Shown piece after piece: positions 56,994 to 64,000 of a stretch of 64,000 nucleotides of DNA (position 1 is its first letter; each line of letters opens with the position of its first letter). The notes beneath the pieces are model-generated. The model was not told the DNA's origin. It worked only from the letters and a program-made list of their open reading frames with translations, and did no database searches. The stretch is from Biscogniauxia marginata (taxonomy: Eukaryota; Ascomycota; Sordariomycetes; Xylariales; Xylariaceae). The stretch is from the NCBI GenBank assembly GCA_022695795.1, contig MU404075.1:1-64000 (forward strand), written 5' to 3'. The position numbers and the translations under genes are program-made.

Positions 56994-59111
56994 CTACATA
57001 TAATCCCCTTCATCTCTCGCCTCGCGTTTAACCCGGACATTCCCCCCGCCCTCCGGGGCCCTCCGACTCCGACTCCGACTGCGTCCGCGCCTCCGCGCCT
57101 CCTCCGCGACATCCCCCGCCCTCCAGCCCGGGCGCACCTTGATCGGCCTTAGGAACCCGTCCACGTGCACCGCGCCGTGCATCTCATCCTCGCTGTCCAC
57201 GTCTCCTGCCGCCGCCGCCGTCGCTAGGTCCTCGCCCCCGGTGGTGGTGGCGGCAGCAGCGACGACGACGCCGTGCACGAGCTTCATGTGCCGCGTCAGG
57301 TTGTACCGCCGCGCGAAGCCGTCGACGGCGCGGGGGCAGTCGCCGAACGTGCAGAAGTGGCTCGCGCCGGCGATCCCGGATCCGGAGCGGGACGTACTGC
57401 GTCCGCGAGGGAGGGACAGCAGGCCGCGGTTGTTATCTTCGAGTTTTGCGTCCGGTGCTGTGCTGGCGGCGCGGGAGCGTCGGGCGATGTGCAACGCTAT
57501 GCCGCGGTCCTCCTCCTCGCCATCTTCGTCGTCGGCATCGTTGAGCAGCAGCGGTGGCAGAGGCATGCCCGGTTCGTATCTCGTGAATTTCCGGGGCGCG
57601 GTTCGGCCGGGCGGTGCTTCGGTCAGGGTCTGGAGTACCATGCTCTGGCCGAAGAGATCGGCGCACCTCCGGGCTGCTCGGTCGAGCGCTGGAGCCGGAA
57701 ACCCGGCCAGGGCGGCGGCACCAAGGACGTCCTTCCAGTCCCTTAGTCCTATCCTCAGCTTCCCCTTACCCTTTATATTAGGCGCAACCCCAGGAATTTC
57801 CGGTGATTTTCCCCTCGCCCTCTTGCGTTTCAACTTAGGTTTCTTTGCAGCACTCTCTCCAGCGGAGCTTTCTCTTTCAGATCCGCCGCTTGAACCGCCA
57901 CCTTGGTCTGGCGCAGATTCTGCTCCTGTCTCTGCCTCCGGTTCCGTCTCCGGGTCCGCGAAAACGGGAACCCGTTCCTTGCGCATTCGTGCGATCCGGA
58001 TAGTGTATTCTTGGTCCGTCTCGTCATCAAGCCGAGGGTACACTTTTCTCGGCCTTCCCATCCTCTTTTTGCCATCCGCGGGAGTTTCCGGTGGCACCGA
58101 GCTCCTGATCTGAGAAAGCTCATGAGATTTAGGTGGCCTCCCTCGCTTCCTTGCACCTGCACGAGACCGATCGCGCGTTGGCCTTTGTCCGCGACGAGAT
58201 GAATCCGATGCGTCTGAATCAGCCGAGTCCGATTGATAGTTCAGCGTAGAATCCTGCACGTTGTGGAGAATCGTAAGAGTCGTGTCCAGCTTAGATAGCA
58301 CATGCCTAATCGACGGGCGTAAAATCGTGTGAGAGAGGTCATCGTCCGTAGCAATGATGGGTTTAAAGTACCGTTTCCTAAGCGGCACATAAGGTACTGT
58401 CTTGTCACGAATCTCATCTATCTCCATCTTGTCGGCTTCCGCGGCGCTATCGTACTTGATAGGTCTCGACTCCGACCTTGTGCGCCTAGTTGTAGACAAT
58501 GTATCTACATCAGACCCTTCATCGCTATCTTCTAGCCCGGCCGTAGCCAACTCGGCCGAGGGCCTAGCTTTGATTTTGTCTTTCGCAGCTCGTAGGACAG
58601 CGGCCGAGATGGTCTCCTCTAGGGCGGTACTCGGCATCTCCTGCACGGCCCTCCTGGATGTAAACTGCTCGTCAGAGTCGTCTGTCCTTCTCATAAACTC
58701 CTGATGCGGGACTTTATCCGCGCGCATCGGCCAGGCCGTCCACGATCGATGCGGGACCCAGTCATCCTGCTCGACAGTCTTCCCAGTCGCAGCGTTGATG
58801 TCCTACGAGAAGAGCTCAGCCTCTAAACATAAATGCTGTACATTGGTAAACGTTGAGAATACCTTGCCAGAAATAGGTGCTCTTGTATCTTGCGGTTTCT
58901 TACGTCTCTGCTTGAGCGCAAATGCGTTATATAGATGAATCGATAGATCTTGGTTGCGAATCTCGTTGAGCGCAGTGACGGTGTCGATTTCTGCACTATT
59001 AAGTTGCTGCCAGGTAGAAGAGGGGCCTATCCAGCGATTTGGACGCTCCTCGGGTTCGGATTCCTCAGAAGAGGGCAGATACTCGTCGGAGTTGTCTGCT
59101 GTATAAGCCAT
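56994..59111 (-). CDS. Rrn9-domain RNA polymerase I initiation factor-like protein with AT-hooks and C2H2 finger
   Basis: Two exons, 59111-58863 and 58802-56994, joined across a 60-nt intron (donor GTATTC, acceptor CGTAG), give 685 residues. The N-terminal part has the Rrn9 pattern: LNEIRNQDLSIHLYNAFALK (48-67) and DWVPHRSWTAWP (97-108, spanning exon 2). In yeast, Rrn9 is a subunit of the upstream activating factor that loads RNA polymerase I at the rDNA promoter. Also present are two AT-hook-like motifs, KRGRPPK (302-308) and GRPRK (332-336), a conserved-looking DWKDVLGAAALAGFPAPALD helix region and one C2H2 finger, CTFGDC...H-x4-H (Cys567, Cys572, His588, His593). Long acidic and basic disordered stretches connect them. 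The start at MAYTADNSDEYLPSSEESEP is supported by the normal acidic N-terminus. Confidence 0.85.
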
Positions 59112-59482
59112 GCTCTTTGCTGGTGAGATTGTGGAAATGATGATGATGGGATTGGGAGGAAAAGGGAGAGTGCAAGTTTTGGTGGGGCCTCTAGAAACGT
59201 ACCTAATGTACTTATATACAGTTGACCAGTGACCTGTATCTATAGGGGGGCTATCCATTAACAAGTGCAGAAACACTACTTGTCGGCACGACACTTCGTC
59301 ACCTCAGGTCTCAGAATTAGTAATAGGTACTTGCGCCAACACCAAGGTTCGATACAAGGTCGTTTAAGGGCAAGTTCACATATTTTAATTAATACGATAG
59401 AGGTAGAGGATTGAACTACGACAAGAGACAATTCGTGGTATTACCAGAGCAAATCTATAGCACGCCTGTCAAACCCGCCAAC
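59112..59482. other. Intergenic region upstream of the Rrn9-like gene
   Basis: Contains the promoter side of the Rrn9-like gene and the 3' flank of the Pescadillo gene, both on the minus strand. Nothing else is recognised. Confidence 0.5.
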
Positions 59483-61656
59483 CTACGCCTTTCCCTTAGC
59501 CTTCTGTTTTTCCAGCTTCCTCCTTTTCTCCCTCAGCTTCTGGTCTTCTGCGCTCTTCTTATTATTGCTATATTGCATTTGCTCAAACAGCTTTCGCTTT
59601 TTCTTACTCAGCATACCCTTTGCTCTTTCAAGCTCCTCTGCTTCTTCCTTGGCCTGCTTGGCCAACTTCTTCTTTGCCTCCATCTTCGCCTTAGTCCGCG
59701 GGTTCGTAGCGGCTTGCTTGATCGGCTTCCCAGTCAATTCAGCCTCGAGCTCTCGCTGGTACTGCAATTCGGCAGCTTGATCCTCGTCAACCTCGTCCTC
59801 ATCGCCAGCAGCTTTCTCCTCGTCGGAAAAGCCTCCAAATGAATCACCGTCACCTTCAGCCTCTTCGTCATCGTCGTCTTCGGATTCGGCAATATCCATT
59901 CCATCTACAGTTGCTCGTACTTTCTTGACAGCAAGGCTGTCATCTGCTTCGTCCCCATCCACCTCTTCGTCGCTATCCTCTAGCGCTTCACCCTCAGGCT
60001 CCTGGTCTTCTAAGGGCATTGTCGGGTCATAAGCGCCTTGGGTATTCTGAACAAATGGGCTCAGGTGCGGCGGCAGTTGGGCGCCCGGTGCATAAAGATC
60101 CGGTCGCTTCATTTCTTCGTCATTTATGCTGTCCCAGATCCATTGCGGCTGCACGTAGATACGACCAGGAACTCTTTGATTTGGCGTGAGCTTTTGGGAG
60201 GTCTGGTTGTCCTCACCATCACCGCTCTCCTCTGTGGTGGCTTGGATGACTGGACGATCTACTATTTGGTGGGTGATGGATGGGTCAAGTTCATTGGTTG
60301 TATATGCGCCCTCCCCCAAGACCCCATCCCAGCCCACGCGTTTGCATCCAAACGCACGGAGGATGAATTCGAGAGGCTGTCTCGGCGTCTCTCGCGAGAG
60401 AAAGAAAGTGCAGTTAGCAAACATGGACTCGGGCGCATTGCTGGAATAGCTAGGCTGAGGTAGCACATCACCACCTGGTGCGGCCGGCTCAAACTTGTCA
60501 ATCGCATCCGTCAGTTCCTCCTTTTCTGTTCCAGCTTCATTCTGATTTTGGCTCTGTTCACCGTCGACATCCGTCTCTTTCATCTGCCGGATAAGCTTGT
60601 CCACCTCAGCTTGTGTCTTAGGGTCTGGCCCAGCTTCGGATTCCCCGTTCGTCAACTGCGCTGGTTTACTGGGGATAGCAGTAGCATTGTTGGCCTCGAG
60701 TCTGAACGCTCCCAGCTCGCCAGCCTCGTCATCCTTGGCCTGGTCGAATTTAGGTGGGTATTTCAGTCCGACGGAGGTATACAACCGGAAGTTCACGAAT
60801 CCGAGGAGAGTCATGTAAAACTCCACAAAGGTACCCATAATTCTAAAGTCGATATCACCGATAACCCTTTGGTTGAACTTATAGGGCACAAGCCACAGGA
60901 TGTCCTCGCCTTGGATATTGGCTTGGTAGTAGATACCCTTGATTGACAGGAAAGACTTGCGTAAGCTCTGCGACGTAATTATATAGTGTTGAAATTCGAG
61001 ACACAAGCGTTCGCAACGAGCGATCATCTTGGCAGGGACTGTGGAGGTGGAGGGTAAGTTTGCGAACAGAAAGAGCATAGAAAGACAATCGTCGAGGTCC
61101 CGCAGAGCATCGACAAAGGTCGGATATCGTTCTCGAATAACATGATCTAGTGTATAACGCGGCTTGCCCGTCTTCTCCGGTCTCGTGGCGTTGCGCTCGA
61201 GTCGGCTCGCATCGCTGACATCTCCACGGCCAAGGGCTCTCGAAATCTTCTTCTCGAGGACTTTCTGCTCTCTGAACTTCTGTAGTAACGGTTCATGCAG
61301 GAGATACTGGATGTCTTTGGCGTAGTAAAATGTGGTAGAAGCTGTGGCGCTCTTGGAGACCTTCTTCTTGTTCCGTGGTTCTCTCGGGAAGATGCTGGAT
61401 TCCTCTCAAGTCAGCTCAGAACAGACAGGTTATGATAGCAGCATTGATGGTCGTTGATCGGTCCTGCTTGACATCCTCGTATCGAATCCAAGGTGCTCGT
61501 CAAGTCAATACAAGGAAACGAAGTTGCGCCCTACCCTTTCCATATGCATAGCTTTCTAAAATCAGGAAGACTGATCTGCAGCTTCTTGACAGCTTGTGTT
61601 CGGGTAATGTAGTTTTTGGCGTTTCCGGCCTCGCCCTTCTTTTTTATTCTGCCCAT
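59483..61656 (-). CDS. NOP7: Pescadillo homologue (ribosome biogenesis, PeBoW complex)
   Basis: Two exons, 61656-61535 and 61394-59483, with a 140-nt intron (donor GTAGGG, acceptor CCAG), encode 677 residues. The start [20 protein letters not shown] and the junction [17 protein letters not shown] are hallmark Pescadillo N-terminal sequence. The conserved Pescadillo domain continues through about residue 256. A BRCT domain lies at about 362-481 ([17 protein letters not shown] to [11 protein letters not shown]). A long acidic stretch follows (about 496-576), then a Lys-rich coiled-coil-like C-terminus. The protein acts in the nucleolus with Erb1 and Ytm1 in 27S pre-rRNA processing and 60S subunit assembly. 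Length and domain order are normal. It lies next to another rDNA-related factor and is divergent from PIG-U. Confidence 0.96.
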
Positions 61657-62078
61657 GATAGCGCTTGTTTTGCCGTCGAATTCCGCAGCGAGAAGTTGGC
61701 AATTTGAATCCTATTGATGGCTTCGAAGAAATTCGGGAAGACCTTTGCGCATTGCATTGAAAGCTTTTGGTGGGGCTCGAACTTTTTTTTCTTATCAAGA
61801 ATCAAACATTTACGTACTGCCGAAAGTGACCGCTTTCTGGGGTCTGATACTACGCCAAACCAGGACTAGTGCCGATAGCTTACAGGGTCCACAGGTAGGT
61901 ACATTCATCAGGTACCTTGCCTGGTTCTTGTCGCCGGCCAGCAAATATTTGGCCACCTGTTGTTGGCCGCAAAGCTTCTCTCCTTCAATCCTTAATTCAA
62001 TACACCACGAATAGCCCGTCCACGACATCACCCGAGTCTCAAGTCGCAGTTCCACTTCTCCGACGATGGAATTGCACT
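61657..62078. promoter_or_regulatory. Divergent promoter region of Pescadillo and PIG-U genes
   Basis: The two start codons face away from each other across 422 bp, so the spacer must carry both 5' leaders and promoters. No clear TATA box is seen, which fits housekeeping genes. Confidence 0.5.
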
Positions 62079-63476
62079 ATGAACCACGGTAAAATGCAAA
62101 CTCAGCGGACGGTTGGCCTCTATGCTGCTGCCTCCGCCTTACGACTCTCGCTCTTCGTACTATTTCCACGTCTGCCAGATCTTCTGACCGGCCGTGTGGA
62201 GATCTCGACGCCCGTCACGAGCTTCAAGAGATGTAAGCCGCGTGCCGCATTGCTTGTTTAGGGATGCAAACAAACGCTAATTGTGGCCACAGTTCAAGAG
62301 GGATTATTCCTGTATAATCACAATGTCTCGCCATACGACGGCGGCGTCTATCACCAGGCCCCGTTACTCCTACCGCTCTTCTCACTACTCCCAGACCCAA
62401 CCGCCTATCCCCTCTTCACCTACCTGCTATACATCATAGTCGATCTTCTCAGTGCCCATGCCCTATATAAGATTGCCGAGTCCGGAGAGGCAGCCGAGTC
62501 GAGATTGTTTACCTCCCCGCGCAAGGACAAGAGATTGAGTGGTTACGTGGTTGCCGCCAGGTAGGGACTATCTTGCTGCTCCGCCTGTGAAGTTCTGGCC
62601 TAGACTAACACGATCCCCAGCTTTCTCTTTAGTCCCTTCACTATCGCGACATGTCTAGCTCGCCCGACAAGTGTATTTACCACATGTGCCATTCTACACG
62701 CCATAGCAAAGGCCATAGCTGGTAACCCCTTTACGTCGATGCTTGCCCTCTCCTTCGCCGCATATCTGTCCATGTATCCGATCCTCCTCCTCCCGCCCTT
62801 AATACTCCTTGCCTACGACAGACAACATGCGGGCAATACAGCTTCCTCTCTACTACCCTTCGCCGGAAAATGCATTGCCGCCGTCTCGTTCTGCATGGCG
62901 GTACTCTTTTCCGTCTCTTACCTTATAACCGGGTCCTGGGAATTCATCCCCTCAACTTACGGCATCCAATTGACTCTGACGGATCTGACTCCCAATGTCG
63001 GTCTCTGGTGGTATTTTTTCATAGAGATGTTCGACAGTTTCAGGTCTTTCTTCCTCGGCGTATTTTGGCTGCATCTGTCTTCCTACGTCGGGGGGCTTTC
63101 AATCCGGATCCGTTCTCAACCCCTTGCGGTACTCACCCTTTTACTCGGCATCTTTGCCATCTTCAAGCCCTACCCCAGTGTCTCAGATGCAAGCTTATTT
63201 CTCGCCGTGGTGCCATTGTTCAGACACGTGTTTCCTCTTATGAGATATAGTTTTCTGACTGCGTCTACAATCCTGTACTCCACGTTTCTGGGTCCCGCCT
63301 TCTATTATCTATGGATTTATGCCGGCAGCGGAAATGCCAATTTCTTCTACGCTATCACGCTGGTATGGAGTTTAGGACTAAGCCTATTGGTCAGTGATTT
63401 GACGTTTGCCATGCTCAGAGATGAGTGGGAAGTTGATCGACCCGAGATGGTCGGCAAAGAAATTAGGCAGATATAG
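62079..63476 (+). CDS. GAB1: GPI transamidase subunit PIG-U
   Basis: Three exons (62079-62232, 62293-62560, 62621-63476), with two 60-nt introns (donors GTAAGC and GTAGGG, acceptors CACAG and CCCCAG), encode 425 residues. Family marks are the EISTPVTSFKR to FQEGLFLYN junction, NVSPYDGGVYHQAPLLLPL and, in exon 3, TDLTPNVGLWWYFFIEMFD. Around ten hydrophobic segments are spread over the protein. PIG-U is part of the ER complex that attaches GPI anchors to proteins; yeast Gab1/Cdc91 is essential. Start codon context and length are normal. A second in-frame ATG at 62094 could also serve. Confidence 0.95.
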
Positions 63477-64000
63477 ATGTCTAGTTCGTGTCTTCGGCTT
63501 CGACCATCGAGTTTGCCTTGAAAGCCTCGGAAGAGCTTGTTCATTCTTGAGAGAAAGAAAAACATGTAACACAAAACATGATCTACTACAGATACACTAC
63601 AATAAAAACCAGCATAACTTGATACTGCGTCAACACCCTTTGTCAAACGTGTAATTGTGATAATATATCGCTGCTAGGCTTTAAATCTCCTCACGAACTC
63701 TCTTCACTGTACACCTCTGCGGAATATATGTCATTAGTGACTTCTAGAGACGAGTCTATCTATGCTCAATTATTATTTCGGTCCTGACATGAATCAAGTA
63801 CAAGCAAGCTATATAGCTGTTGCTTATTCAATAGAAACGATGGTTTTATGCGAGACTAATGGGGAAATGGTTGTCACGGACATGTGGCACATGCTTTGAG
63901 ATGTATATAGGGTAGTGGTAGTGGGCCTGGAGAGAGGTAGCTTTCCTCTCCAGCGCAACAACAAGTAACATACGTACCCTTACAATGGTACAGGCCCTTG
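63477..64000. other. Intergenic end of the window
   Basis: Three-prime flank of PIG-U and further sequence with no recognisable gene, repeat or RNA. Confidence 0.5.

Noticed and set aside
57139..58113. 324-codon plus-strand frame opposite the Rrn9-like gene
   Set aside because: Low-complexity Ser/Ala/Pro-rich mirror of the GC-rich coding strand, without any motif.
1..64000. tRNA, rRNA or CRISPR features
   Set aside because: No cloverleaf-type A/B box pairs, rRNA-like sequence or regularly spaced identical repeats were seen. CRISPR is not expected in a fungal nuclear genome.

Overview
The window looks like a chromosome segment of a filamentous ascomycete (Pezizomycotina). The genes carry short GT-AG introns of about 40-140 nt. 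The families are fungal: a CFEM secreted protein, an F-box protein, an Rrn9-domain factor, Pescadillo and PIG-U. Large AT-rich blocks show the signature of repeat-induced point mutation (RIP), with Gln and Trp codons turned into stops. I cannot name the species from the sequence.

Layout. (1) 1-32.1 kb is an AT-rich, RIP-eroded repeat block. It opens with a broken cysteine-rich secreted-protein gene (554-1027), an unrecognised eroded reading frame (3607-4074) and a solo LTR (4615-5016). It then holds a five-deep nest of chromodomain-type Ty3/Gypsy elements (7562-about 25120) that can be ordered from their 5-bp target duplications. After the nest come eroded frames on both strands, a diverged minisatellite (27543-27850), a ghost protein with two tandem chromodomains (28209-29399) and, at the right edge, a ghost of a DUF3435/FluG-domain protein (about 29.7-32.1 kb), the family that includes Starship captains. 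(2) 32.1-42.7 kb returns to normal composition: an SDR oxidoreductase, an acyl-protein-thioesterase-like protein that lacks its nucleophilic Ser, an F-box protein and a small basic protein. (3) 42752-50285 is a complete but RIP-killed chromovirus with 433/434-bp LTRs and a GTGCA target duplication. (4) 50.3-53.9 kb is gene-poor and contains a twin-hairpin structure. (5) 54-64 kb is ordinary genic sequence: a CFEM protein, a type II haloacid dehalogenase, an Rrn9-like RNA polymerase I factor, Pescadillo (NOP7) and the GPI transamidase subunit PIG-U. The last two are divergently transcribed from a 422-bp spacer.

Most unusual points: at least six LTR variants share one R/U5 half but have unrelated U3 halves; an eroded captain-family gene sits where the AT-rich block ends, as expected for a decayed Starship edge; a ghost protein carries two chromodomains; and an otherwise intact thioesterase-like gene has Gly in place of the catalytic Ser. 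All family assignments come from motif recognition by eye. No database search was run.
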